The notes under the pieces were generated by a model. It was not told where the DNA came from, made no database searches, and saw nothing but the letters and a program-made list of their open reading frames with translations. Shown piece after piece: positions 32,545 to 40,593 of a stretch of DNA of 64,000 nucleotides. The stretch spans positions 248,001-312,000 of the forward strand of contig DASZAY010000026.1 of NCBI GenBank assembly GCA_035944555.1, given 5' to 3'. Source of the DNA: CADCWK01 sp035944555 (GTDB taxonomy: Bacteria; Chloroflexota; Chloroflexia; Thermomicrobiales; UBA6265). Made by a program: the position numbers and the translations under genes. Within the stretch, counting starts at the first letter, position 1. Each line of letters begins with the position of its first letter.

Positions 32545-32864
32545 CTACTCCGCCGCCGTGATGACCAGCGGCTTGCCCGTCTCGAGCAGGCACTTGAGCG
32601 ACGACAGCTGCTGCGCTCAGGCGCTCCCGATCCCGCCGCGCATCGCCTCGGGCGGGCCATTGTGGGTGACTGACAGCAGGGTGGTCTCGCCACGCGGCCG
32701 GAGCTCGAACCGGACCGTCGAGCCGGTGAAGTCAGGCGTCACGAACAGTAACGTGTCCCATGTGTTGCCAAGGGTCCGCGGGGGTCGTACTCCAGCACCC
32801 TGCGTGTGATCGCCAGCGTGCCGTCCGGCACGTGAAGGACGTCCTTCTTCCCGGAGTTGGTTCG
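32545..32864 (-). pseudogene. SRPBCC/AHSA1-type protein remnant
   Basis: Reading leftward, the frame opens after a TAA at 32865-32867 and gives GKKDVLHVPDGTLAITRRV, then LEYDP. Near 32780 one base is missing (GACCCCCGCGG), and the next frame continues TLGNTWDTLLFVTPDFTGS, TLLSVTHNGPP, then a TGA at 32617-32619 in the place of the usual Trp, then QQLSSLKCLLETGKPLVITA and a stop at 32545. These are consecutive pieces of a Bet v1-like AHSA1 domain. The N-terminal ~40 residues are missing. It is non-functional as read. Confidence 0.7.
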
Positions 32865-33036
32865 TTACCAACCAGCCATACGGCAAGTCACGGAACATCT
32901 GATGTCGTCTGTCAGGACCAAATCCCGGGAAGAGACTGGTCCTCCCCGACAGACACCGCCCCTGACGAGACCTATGCTGGCAGCGCATAGTTGTGTGTGG
33001 CGTAGGCGACGCCCAGAGACACGAGAACGGACAGGG
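32865..33036. other. Non-coding region between SRPBCC remnant and DoxX-like gene
   Basis: About 170 bases with no gene or strong repeat. The start of the next gene follows CAGGG. The whole 680-base gap from 32355 to 33036 is thus mostly pseudogene. Confidence 0.4.
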
Positions 33037-34287
33037 ATGATGCGACGAGCGATGGATTCCGAGACGAGGCTCCCAGCGATCCGGCGCGGGATCGGCGTGG
33101 TGGCGCTGCTGCTGCTGGTGCTCCCCGTGCTGGCGCCAGGTGCGGTCGCGGCCCACGCCCGTTGGTTCACGCCGTACGGTCCGTACTGGTCGCCGGAGTG
33201 GTCGCGCCTCTGGTCGTGGCCCGTCCTGATCGCGATCGTCGCGGCTGCCGGCGCCGTCGTGACGCTGGCGATCGGGCAACGCATCGTGAAGGATCCGCTC
33301 TGGCCCCGCCCGCCCGTATTCCAGCGCCTTGAGCCGTCGGCGCCGGCCATCCTTGGCGTGCAGGCGGCGATCACGCTCATCTACGCCGCGTCGCAGATGA
33401 CGCTGTTCGTCCCGAACATCACGCTTCCCCATGACATCGTGGGTTACGCGATCGCCGCCGTCGCGGTCGTAGCCGGGTTCTCGTTCATCACCGGCGTGCT
33501 GGCCCGGGTCGGCGCGCTGATCGTCCTCGGGCTGTTCGGCCTCGCCTTCGCCTACGGCTCCTGGTACGAGGCGCTGGAGCAGGTCCTGTTCGTCGGGATT
33601 GCCCTCTACCTGCTGGCGGTCGGGCGCGGCGTGGTCCGCTACAGCGACGGCTGGGAGGAGGATCGGACCGCCCTGTCCGACCGCCTTCGGCCGCACGCGC
33701 TGACGATCCTGCGGGTAGGGGTCGGCGCATCGATCGTGATCCTCGGTTTCACCGAGAAGCTGATCGCGCCGGACCTCTCGGTCGCGTTCCTGGGCGAGTA
33801 CCCGGAGTTCAACGTCCTGCGCTCGATCGGGCTGGACTGGTTCACCGATGAGCGGTTCGTCTACGCCGCCGGGATCGTCGAGATCACGGCCGGGGCGGCG
33901 CTGATCTCGGGCAAGCTGGTCCGGGTCGTGATCGTCGGCCTCTGGATCCCGTTCAACCTCGGGATCGCCTTTCTGCCACCGCAGGAGCTGATCGGCCACC
34001 TGCCGATCCTGTCCGCCATCTACGTCCTGCTGGTCCGTGGCACCGAGGGCATCCCCCCACGCCAGGCCCCTGCCGAGGCTGCACCAACCGACCCCACGCC
34101 GACCCAGCGTCCGGTCGTTCCGGCGACGACCGCGACGACCGCCGTCCCACGATCGGCGCTGTTCACGTCCCAGCCGACCATCGCCCACCCGACGGTTTCG
34201 GCACGCGCCAATCGGCTACCCTTGTCGCCGACGGGAACCGCCCCGATGGCGCCCCGTACCCGACCGGACGGACGCCGCGCGACGTAG
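33037..34287 (+). CDS. DoxX-like multi-pass membrane protein with AHARWF export signature
   Basis: A 416-residue membrane protein. After an N-terminal hydrophobic signal or anchor ending AVAAHARWFTPYGPYW, about nine hydrophobic helices follow; the last block (SVAFLGEYPEFNVLR, GIVEITAGAALISGKLVRVV, LPILSAIYVLLVRG) has DoxX-family features. The C-terminal ~80 residues are a Pro/Thr/Ala-rich cytoplasmic tail. It may work as a membrane thiol or quinol component, but the family function is broad. Two adjacent ATGs (33037, 33040) are possible starts. It is 36 bases before an ABC permease. Confidence 0.7.
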   Translation: MMRRAMDSETRLPAIRRGIGVVALLLLVLPVLAPGAVAAHARWFTPYGPYWSPEWSRLWSWPVLIAIVAAAGAVVTLAIGQRIVKDPLWPRPPVFQRLEPSAPAILGVQAAITLIYAASQMTLFVPNITLPHDIVGYAIAAVAVVAGFSFITGVLARVGALIVLGLFGLAFAYGSWYEALEQVLFVGIALYLLAVGRGVVRYSDGWEEDRTALSDRLRPHALTILRVGVGASIVILGFTEKLIAPDLSVAFLGEYPEFNVLRSIGLDWFTDERFVYAAGIVEITAGAALISGKLVRVVIVGLWIPFNLGIAFLPPQELIGHLPILSAIYVLLVRGTEGIPPRQAPAEAAPTDPTPTQRPVVPATTATTAVPRSALFTSQPTIAHPTVSARANRLPLSPTGTAPMAPRTRPDGRRAT

Positions 34288-34323
34288 CCGGGTGGTGCTG
34301 TCGCCTACCACGCCGGAGACTCC

Positions 34324-35142
34324 GTGACGGTCCCCACCGAGGCACCATCCCGTCCCACCACCCAGCCATCCGGAGCCCGCTCCGGCGTGATCCATTCCCT
34401 CCCGGGCATCCTGTGGCCTGTGGTCCTGATCGGCGTGGTCCTTGCCGCATGGGAGCTCGTCGTCCGCGTCCGGGACATCGAGGCGTGGCTGCTGCCATCG
34501 CCGTCGCTCATCGCCCGGACACTGGTCGACGAGCGCCAGCTCCTGCTCGACAACGCATGGGTGACCCTGAGCGAGGTGCTGCTGGGGTTCGGGCTGGCCG
34601 TCGTCGTCGGCGTCTTTCTCGGGATCCTGATCGCCAACGTTCCGGTCGTGTCCCGGGCGCTGTACCCGCTGGTGATCACGTCGCAGACGATCCCCCTGCC
34701 GGCGATCGCGCCGCTGCTGCTGATCTGGTTCGGCTACGGGCTGTTGCCGAAAGTGCTGGTCACCGCGCTGATCGGCTTCTTCCCGATCGTCGTGACGACC
34801 GTCGACGGGCTGCGCTCGACCGACCGCGACACAATGGACCTGTTCCGGACGCTGCGGGCGGGACCATGGGCGCGGCTGCGGCACGCCCAGCTGCCGTCGG
34901 CCCTGCCGGCGATCTTCTCCGGCGCCCGGGTGGCAATGACCGCCTGCGTGATCGGCGCCGTGTTCGCCGAACTCACCGGCTCGTCCGCCGGGCTCGGCTA
35001 CCTGCTCAACCGGGCCGGTGGACAGTTCCTCACTGCCCGCGTGTTCGCGATCATCGTCGTGCTGTCGGTCATGGGCATGTCGCTGTTCGCGCTGCTGACC
35101 CTGCTGGAGCGCTGGCTGGTCCCGTGGCGCCACGACCGCTGA
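34324..35142 (+). CDS. ABC transporter permease (SsuC/TauC/ThiX-type)
   Basis: A 272-residue permease starting at GTG 34324 (GGAG site). Six hydrophobic segments. The EAA-loop region is LPSALPAIFSGARVAMTACV, followed by GAVFAELTGSSAGLGYLLNR, the SsuC/TauC/ThiX-type signature that contacts the ATPase. Members import sulphonates, nitrate, taurine or thiamine precursors. No solute-binding protein or ATPase is adjacent. Its partner subunits must be elsewhere, or it is a relic. Confidence 0.9.
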   Translation: MTVPTEAPSRPTTQPSGARSGVIHSLPGILWPVVLIGVVLAAWELVVRVRDIEAWLLPSPSLIARTLVDERQLLLDNAWVTLSEVLLGFGLAVVVGVFLGILIANVPVVSRALYPLVITSQTIPLPAIAPLLLIWFGYGLLPKVLVTALIGFFPIVVTTVDGLRSTDRDTMDLFRTLRAGPWARLRHAQLPSALPAIFSGARVAMTACVIGAVFAELTGSSAGLGYLLNRAGGQFLTARVFAIIVVLSVMGMSLFALLTLLERWLVPWRHDR

Positions 35143-35177
35143 TCCCTTCCCGCCCAATCGCTCACACGGGGGCTGCC

Positions 35178-36194
35178 ATGCTTCGCGTTGTCGCCACGAC
35201 CATCGACTACCACACCGGCGGCGAGCCATTCCGCCTGGTCCCGGAGCCGCCGGTCGCGATCCCCGGTGCGACGGTCGCGGAACGGCGGGATCAGGCAGTG
35301 ACCGATCCGGCCGTGGACGGGCTGCGCCGGCTGCTCTGCTCCGAACCGCGGGGGCACGCCGACATGTACGGCGGCTTCATCGTTCCGCCGGACAACGATG
35401 GCGCGCACTTCGGCGTCCTGTTCTGGCACAAGGACGGGTTCTCAACGGCCTGTGGCCACGGCACGATCGCGCTCGGCGCCTGGGCGGCCGAGAGCGGCCG
35501 CGTCGCCGCACCGGCAACGGGAACGGTTGAAGTCCGGATAGATGTGCCGTCCGGCCGGGTCACGGCCCGCGCTCACACAGAGAGCGGCCGCGTAACAGCG
35601 GTCGATTTCGTCAACGTCGCGTCGTGGCTGGTCGTGACGGACATCCCGGTCGCGACCTCGCGGGGCATGTTGCCGGTCACGATCAGCTACGGCGGCGCGT
35701 TCTACGCCCAGATCGACGCCGCGGCGGCGGGACTCCGCGTGGAGCCGGACCAGCTGCCGGAACTCATCGCGCTCGGCCGCGAGATCCGAACCAGCCTGTC
35801 TGGCAGTGATCTCGTCCACCACCCGGACGATCCGCGGCTGTCCGGTATCTACGGCACGATCATCTTCGAGGACCACGGGACTACGCCGGACGGCGACCTG
35901 CTCCAGCGCAACGTGACGATCTTCGCCGACGGTGAGGTCGACCGATCGCCGTGCGGAAGCGGGACCTGCGCCCGCCTCGCCACACTGGCCGCGACGACAC
36001 TGCTCCCCGGACAGGCACTGATCCATGAGTCGATCGTCGGATCCCGCTTCCGGGGCGTCGTCCTCGGGTCTACCCACGCTGGCGGGCACGACGCGATTCT
36101 GCCCCAGGTCACCGGCATGGCGTACCGGACAGGCGCCCACAGCTTCGAGGTTGACCCGCACGACCCCCTCGTCCCGGGGTTCGTCCTGAGGTAA
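35178..36194 (+). CDS. Proline racemase / hydroxyproline epimerase family protein
   Basis: A 338-residue protein with both active-site cysteines: first in FSTACGHGTIALGAWA, second in DRSPCGSGTCARLATLA. Proline racemases and 4-hydroxyproline 2-epimerases keep both, while trans-3-hydroxyproline dehydratases have Thr at the second. So a racemase or epimerase is favoured. Start ATG 35178 (MLRVVATTIDYHTGGEPFRL) matches the family. A role in hydroxyproline or proline use is likely. It follows the ABC permease by 35 bases, hinting at uptake of an imino acid, but this is not proven. Confidence 0.9.
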   Translation: MLRVVATTIDYHTGGEPFRLVPEPPVAIPGATVAERRDQAVTDPAVDGLRRLLCSEPRGHADMYGGFIVPPDNDGAHFGVLFWHKDGFSTACGHGTIALGAWAAESGRVAAPATGTVEVRIDVPSGRVTARAHTESGRVTAVDFVNVASWLVVTDIPVATSRGMLPVTISYGGAFYAQIDAAAAGLRVEPDQLPELIALGREIRTSLSGSDLVHHPDDPRLSGIYGTIIFEDHGTTPDGDLLQRNVTIFADGEVDRSPCGSGTCARLATLAATTLLPGQALIHESIVGSRFRGVVLGSTHAGGHDAILPQVTGMAYRTGAHSFEVDPHDPLVPGFVLR

Positions 36195-36211
36195 TCGTCC
36201 GGAAACAGGGA

Positions 36212-36243
36212 ACCCCTCCCCGCCGTGCGGCGGGGAGGGGTTC
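36212..36243. terminator. 14-bp hairpin between convergent genes
   Basis: AACCCCTCCCCGCC, loop GTGC, GGCGGGGAGGGGTT. It ends the proline racemase gene and faces the convergent Yip1-like gene. Confidence 0.8.
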
Positions 36244-36284
36244 TGCGCGTTCGCGGATCGATTGTCGTCCGGGCTGGTTCAGCC

Positions 36285-36860
36285 CTAGATCAGTGTCCCG
36301 ACGGCGAACAGGCCGACACCGAAGATGAGCCCCATGATCCCGAGGACGATGAATTCCAGGATCACCGCCACGATCGCGATGCCGATCGCCCGTCCCAGGG
36401 ACGCTTCCAGCGCCGCCTGGATCGCGACCACTCGCGTGATGATGTACCAGATCCCGACGGCGAAGGCGATGAGCCCGCCCAGCAGAGGAATCGCGGCGAC
36501 CACCAGCAACAGGGTCGGAGCGGCCGCGAAGCCCTGGGTCCGGAGCACCTGCCCGAGGTCGGCCTCGACCCGTGCGCTCGGCACGACGCGCGTGCCGGCA
36601 AAGTAGATGAACGCGGACGACACCACCCAGCCGAGGAAACCGCCCAGCAGGCCGGCGACCAGCCCGTTGGTTCCGTCTCCGGCCTGGCCGATCGCGGCCG
36701 CGACGGCGGCGACCAGGATCACCATCGCGGCCTGGCCGGTCGCGCTCCGGTCGTGCTCAACCTCCTCATAGACCGTGCGGTCCAGCCGCGCGGCGGCGAG
36801 AAGCCGGTCGCCGAATGAGCGGGGGCTGCCCGTGCCATACATCATGTCGTGACGATACAT
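36285..36860 (-). CDS. Yip1-like membrane protein (copy 1)
   Basis: A 191-residue protein. ATG 36860 has GGAGATC upstream. A soluble N-terminal segment RLDRTVYEEVEHDRSATGQA precedes five hydrophobic stretches, with IYFAGTRVVPSARVEADLGQ and LRTQGFAAAPTLLLVVAAIP between them, a Yip1-family pattern. It is a close paralogue of the gene at 37095-37658. The bacterial function is unknown. Confidence 0.8.
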   Translation of the reverse strand: MYRHDMMYGTGSPRSFGDRLLAAARLDRTVYEEVEHDRSATGQAAMVILVAAVAAAIGQAGDGTNGLVAGLLGGFLGWVVSSAFIYFAGTRVVPSARVEADLGQVLRTQGFAAAPTLLLVVAAIPLLGGLIAFAVGIWYIITRVVAIQAALEASLGRAIGIAIVAVILEFIVLGIMGLIFGVGLFAVGTLI

Positions 36861-37019
36861 GGGTGATCTCCAGTGGAATCCGGCGGGAACGAGCGACGGC
36901 CACGGGGCCGTCGTGCCGGGCGAATCCGTTGCACCAACGATAGCCTTCGCCCGTGACGGGACGATGGCGGATCGGTGGCGGGTTTGGCATCGTCCGCTCA
37001 TGTCGTCGTGACACACCGA

Positions 37020-37048
37020 CGCCCGCCCGGCGAATGGCCAGGCGGGCG
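37020..37048. terminator. 8-bp GC hairpin after Yip1 copy 2
   Basis: CGCCCGCC and GGCGGGCG flank a 13-base spacer. It lies 47 bases beyond the Yip1 copy 2 stop on the minus strand and before copy 1. Moderately convincing. Confidence 0.45.
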
Positions 37049-37094
37049 GGTGATCGGTATCCGCGACGGTATCCGGGCCGAGTCGAGCGCCGGA

Positions 37095-37658
37095 TCAGAA
37101 CGCCGAAAGGGTGACCCCGAAGATCAGGGCGATCAGGAAGGCGACGACGGCCGCCAGGATCGCGGCGATGATGGCGATGGCGACGGCACGACCGACTGAC
37201 GCCTCAAGGGCTGACTGGATCGCGACGACCATCGTGATGATGCCCCAGACGAAGGCCACGAGCCCGGCCAGCAAGCCGATGACGGGGATGGCGCCGACCA
37301 GCGCCAGGATCCCCGGGACCTGGGCGAACCCGGTCGTCCGGAGTACCTGGCCGATATCGGCCTCGACGTTCTGGCTCGGGATCAACCGCGTGCCCACGAG
37401 GAAGATGAAGCCCGCCGAGACGACCCAGCCCAGCATCGCGCCGAGTGCGCCACCGATCAGCCCGTTGGCTCCCTCACCGGCGCCACCGATCGCCGCAGCG
37501 ATCGCCACCACCACGACCACGATCGCGGCCTGGACCGTCGCGCTCGGGTCGCGCTCGACTTCCTCGTAGGTCGGCCGGTCGACGCGGGCCGCGCCGATCA
37601 CCCGATTGAGAAAGGACTGGTTACGCCCTGCTCCGCCTGCCTGCGCTCCACCGTACAT
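37095..37658 (-). CDS. Yip1-like membrane protein (copy 2)
   Basis: A 187-residue product from ATG 37658, chosen for its GGGAGGAATC site; a GTG seven codons upstream overlaps that site. ARVDRPTYEEVERDPSATVQ, VGTRLIPSQNVEADIGQVLR and five hydrophobic segments align with copy 1 (YEEVE, ADxGQVLRT shared). A tandem duplication is evident. The gene has its own leader and terminator. Confidence 0.82.
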   Translation of the reverse strand: MYGGAQAGGAGRNQSFLNRVIGAARVDRPTYEEVERDPSATVQAAIVVVVVAIAAAIGGAGEGANGLIGGALGAMLGWVVSAGFIFLVGTRLIPSQNVEADIGQVLRTTGFAQVPGILALVGAIPVIGLLAGLVAFVWGIITMVVAIQSALEASVGRAVAIAIIAAILAAVVAFLIALIFGVTLSAF

Positions 37659-37811
37659 CTCGTGATTCCTCCCGTTCACACCTGAAGTCCCGGACGACGC
37701 CCGGGCCGCAGCCCGCGCGACGCATGATACGGCGCTCTTACATGATCCGTTCCTGCCTCTTGTCCGGCAGCATGGTGAGAGGGGTGCCCACGGCAGGTCA
37801 GGCCGTCCTGG

Positions 37812-38195
37812 CTAGCGACGGACCGTCAGGTGGAGGAAGTCGTGGACATCGCCCCGGGCAAGGATCGCGCGGACCAGCGCCGGGAGACGGACGGGACCGG
37901 TATCGTCCCGCCGGACCACGGGCGTCCCTACCCGGTAGGACCCGGTCCGGTCCCGGATCGTCGCCCCCTCGGACGCGAGGACGTTCCGGACCCAGTCGGC
38001 CTTCGAGCTATAGGTCAGCGCGACGACGACCTGGTCCCCATCGCGGAACAGCAGGACCGGAGTGCGATACGGCGTTCCGGACTGGCGGCCACGATGCTCG
38101 ATCACGGCGAGGCCGGGCACGAACCGGGCAAGCAGCCGGACGACCGGGTTCAGGACACGCTTGTTGGCATGCGCGACGGCGCGGGGCATGGGCAT
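37812..38195 (-). CDS. DDN-type deazaflavin-dependent nitroreductase-family protein
   Basis: A 127-residue beta-barrel protein with LAVIEHRGRQSGTPYRTPVL, VVVALTYSSKADWVRNVLAS and YRVGTPVVRR..., the DDN (F420-dependent nitroreductase) pattern. Small DDN proteins bind F420. It fits with the LLM oxidoreductases at 52506-54522. ATG 38195 has GGGAGAG. Substrate unknown. Confidence 0.88.
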   Translation of the reverse strand: MPMPRAVAHANKRVLNPVVRLLARFVPGLAVIEHRGRQSGTPYRTPVLLFRDGDQVVVALTYSSKADWVRNVLASEGATIRDRTGSYRVGTPVVRRDDTGPVRLPALVRAILARGDVHDFLHLTVRR

Positions 38196-38271
38196 TGGAA
38201 ATCTCTCCCGGGATCAGGCCGACGAGCGGCGCCGGAGCACGGCGTTCGGCAGGAAACGAGCGTCCCGCCGA

Positions 38272-39399
38272 TCAGGACTGATCACGCTTACCGGTCCCGG
38301 TATCGGCTTCGACGCCGGGATCCGGCGTCGCGACGTTGAGGGTTGCCGCGACGGCCTCGCCCATGGTGTCCGGAACGGGAACCGCGGCGCCGGATTGCAG
38401 TGCCGCGATCTCCTCGTCGGACAGCGGCATGGGCTGGAGCGGGAACGGGTCCGGGGTAATCGACCGCGCCGGGCGCGTCTCGTCCTCCGTCGCCAGATCC
38501 GGAAGGAACCGGCGTAGCAGGCCGCGCGTCCCCTCGACCAGCCGGTGGACGGGCCGGTTCCGGTCCACGATCTCCTCCGCATAATCCTCGGCGGCGGCCA
38601 GCGGACCGACATCCTGCCCGACCCGGTGCTCGAGTTCGGTCCGGTGACGCATCACCCACAGGTACACGTCGGCATCGGTCCGGCTCGGGAACCGGTCCAG
38701 GACCCCACGATCCGCGGCGACCCGGACGATCGGCATATAGATGTGGTCGTACCAGTCGGCGACCGCCTCCGCGACCGTGGCGGGACGGTGCCAGATGGCT
38801 GACAGCCAGTCCTGGTGGCCCCGGATCTGGTTCCAGATCTCGTCGTAGCGACCAAGCGCCGTCGGCCGGATGTCGTGGTCCGGGCGAATCTTGTCGATGT
38901 CGGTGCGTCGGAGAAACTCGGCGTATTCAACCTGGAGCAGCAGTTCCTGGGGCGACATCGACGCATTGAGCGGCACGCGGATGTGCCCCTCGATCACCTC
39001 GGCGTCGATGAAGTCCACGCCACGCTGGCGAGCGACCGAGACACGGTGGTTGCCGTCCTTGACGAAGTAGATGTCGCCGACCTGGTAGAGCTGGATCGGT
39101 GGGAGGGTGACGTCCTCGTAGAAGGCGCGATCGACGCTCTTCCAGCGCCCGGCCATATGGCGCTGGCGAGGAAGGAATGCCCTGTCGAAATCCCGGAAGC
39201 GATCCATGCTTCCGACGATGTGGTTGATGGGGACGATCTGGAGACCGCGATAACTCTCACCCTCCGGCGAGACCCGGCGGCGGACATCATGGAAGGAGAC
39301 GAGATCGTTGGGCTGGCGCCGGACGGTCGCGACGACGTCGTGCAGGAAGGCTCGCTGCCGGGCGCGATCAAAGTCGTGATCTACCCGCTCATCAGCCAC
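38272..39399 (-). CDS. ParB/sulfiredoxin-fold protein (KDGNHR motif)
   Basis: A 375-residue protein. Residues ~60-125 contain VPINHIVGSMDRFRDFDRAF, LPPIQLYQVGDIYFVKDGNH then RVSVARQRG, a ParB/Srx-type nucleotide-binding signature (DGNHR). The central helical part has ADWYDHIYMPIVRVAADRGV, then a charged C-terminal tail. It is much shorter and different from plasmid ParB and no ParA is near. It may be an ATP/CTP-binding regulator. GTG 39399 follows AGAGGGG. A family of unknown role. Confidence 0.7.
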   Translation of the reverse strand: MADERVDHDFDRARQRAFLHDVVATVRRQPNDLVSFHDVRRRVSPEGESYRGLQIVPINHIVGSMDRFRDFDRAFLPRQRHMAGRWKSVDRAFYEDVTLPPIQLYQVGDIYFVKDGNHRVSVARQRGVDFIDAEVIEGHIRVPLNASMSPQELLLQVEYAEFLRRTDIDKIRPDHDIRPTALGRYDEIWNQIRGHQDWLSAIWHRPATVAEAVADWYDHIYMPIVRVAADRGVLDRFPSRTDADVYLWVMRHRTELEHRVGQDVGPLAAAEDYAEEIVDRNRPVHRLVEGTRGLLRRFLPDLATEDETRPARSITPDPFPLQPMPLSDEEIAALQSGAAVPVPDTMGEAVAATLNVATPDPGVEADTGTGKRDQS

Positions 39400-39546
39400 G
39401 CCCGCCCCTCTCTGGCCCTGATCGGGACGCTCCGACAGAGGCCTATCGGCCTGAAACGATAGCGCGGTACCGGGGGTCGGACAACTCCCGGCAACCGGCC
39501 TGTCACGGCCGGCTCATTCGAGACCGGCACATGGTACGGATCACGG

Positions 39547-40407
39547 CTACCGGCGAGCCGACACCTGCTGGAGTCCCTCTCTCGATGTGCCCCTGCCGCG
39601 GTCAGTCATGCGATCGGGAACGATCTCGAACGCCGATGCCGTGCCGAATTGTCCTCTCCCCTCGACCCGGAGCGGATCGAAGACCCCGGAGGAGGACGCC
39701 GCCGACTGCTGGCGGATCGACCGAGCCGTGCCACTCGTTGGTGGCGTCGTGATGGGGTGCGCTTCCGGGACCGAGATCTCCAGCGCCTGGTATGGGTAGA
39801 CGTTGATGATCGTCGTCTCGTCATAGCACAGCACAGGCGACTGCGAGCGGTCATAGAGATGGACATGCCCGTGGAGATGATAGGCCGGCTTGAACCGCTC
39901 CAGGAAGGTGCGGATCGCCTGGAAACCGCGATGCGCCTCGTCATCACGGTCACCGAGATCAAGCGGTGGCGAGTGGGTAACGAGAACGTCCAGCGCGCGC
40001 CCGTAGCGACGCTTGTTCCAGAGCAGGCGGGGGGTCATCTTGGCGATCTTGAGCGACATCTCCCACTCGGTGTACTGCTCGGGCTCGCTGCTGTTGTACT
40101 TCGGCGAGCCGGGAAGCCCGGCCAGGATCAGCCCGGTCCGCTCGTCCATCACGACCCGGCCGCCGATATCGATGCACCCCAGGGGTCCACGCGGGCGGCC
40201 GTGCTCATCACGTTGCAGCTCCTCGGCATGATTGCCGAGGACGTAATAGAGCGGCCTGTTCAGCGCGTCGATAATGAATTCCAGATACCGGCCGGGCAGA
40301 TCGCCGCAGGAGAGCGCCAGGTCGATGTCAGGCATCCGCTCGGCCAGCGACGCACTGTGGATGCGCTGGTCGATGGTGTCTGACACAGCCAGAATCTGGA
40401 CGGGCAT
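39547..40407 (-). CDS. Calcineurin-like metallophosphoesterase
   Basis: A 286-residue protein with metal-site motifs LALSCGDLPGRYLE, YVLGNHAEELQ, VLVTHSPPLDL and HLHGHVHLYDRS. The first motif, normally DxH, reads VSDTIDQRIHS, so His of the first Asp-x-His is absent or shifted. Otherwise the dinuclear centre looks complete. The C-terminal ~70 residues are low complexity. It probably hydrolyses a phosphomono- or diester. ATG 40407 after GGGAG. Lies between ParB-fold and PHP-domain genes on the same strand. Confidence 0.82.
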   Translation of the reverse strand: MPVQILAVSDTIDQRIHSASLAERMPDIDLALSCGDLPGRYLEFIIDALNRPLYYVLGNHAEELQRDEHGRPRGPLGCIDIGGRVVMDERTGLILAGLPGSPKYNSSEPEQYTEWEMSLKIAKMTPRLLWNKRRYGRALDVLVTHSPPLDLGDRDDEAHRGFQAIRTFLERFKPAYHLHGHVHLYDRSQSPVLCYDETTIINVYPYQALEISVPEAHPITTPPTSGTARSIRQQSAASSSGVFDPLRVEGRGQFGTASAFEIVPDRMTDRGRGTSREGLQQVSARR

Positions 40408-40593
40408 GGCAGCGGTGCTCCCTGTGACGATGAGCCGTCATGGCTCCAGCGCGACCGGGCGGCTCGATCATCGGAATCCGCCACGAATACGCATCATGCT
40501 TGGGGAAAGGCTACCGGCATCCTGCCATGGAGACAAGGATGCCGGATATGGACGGTCGCGGAGGCGAGTGGCGCTCTGCACCCGGGTCGCGCG

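Noticed and set aside
32617..34188. 523-codon leftward frame across the DoxX-like gene
   Set aside because: Only its last part matches a family (the SRPBCC remnant). The rest is the antisense of a membrane protein.
34288..34323. TPP riboswitch ahead of the ThiX-like permease
   Set aside because: Only 36 bases separate it from the upstream gene; no THI-box-like sequence is present.
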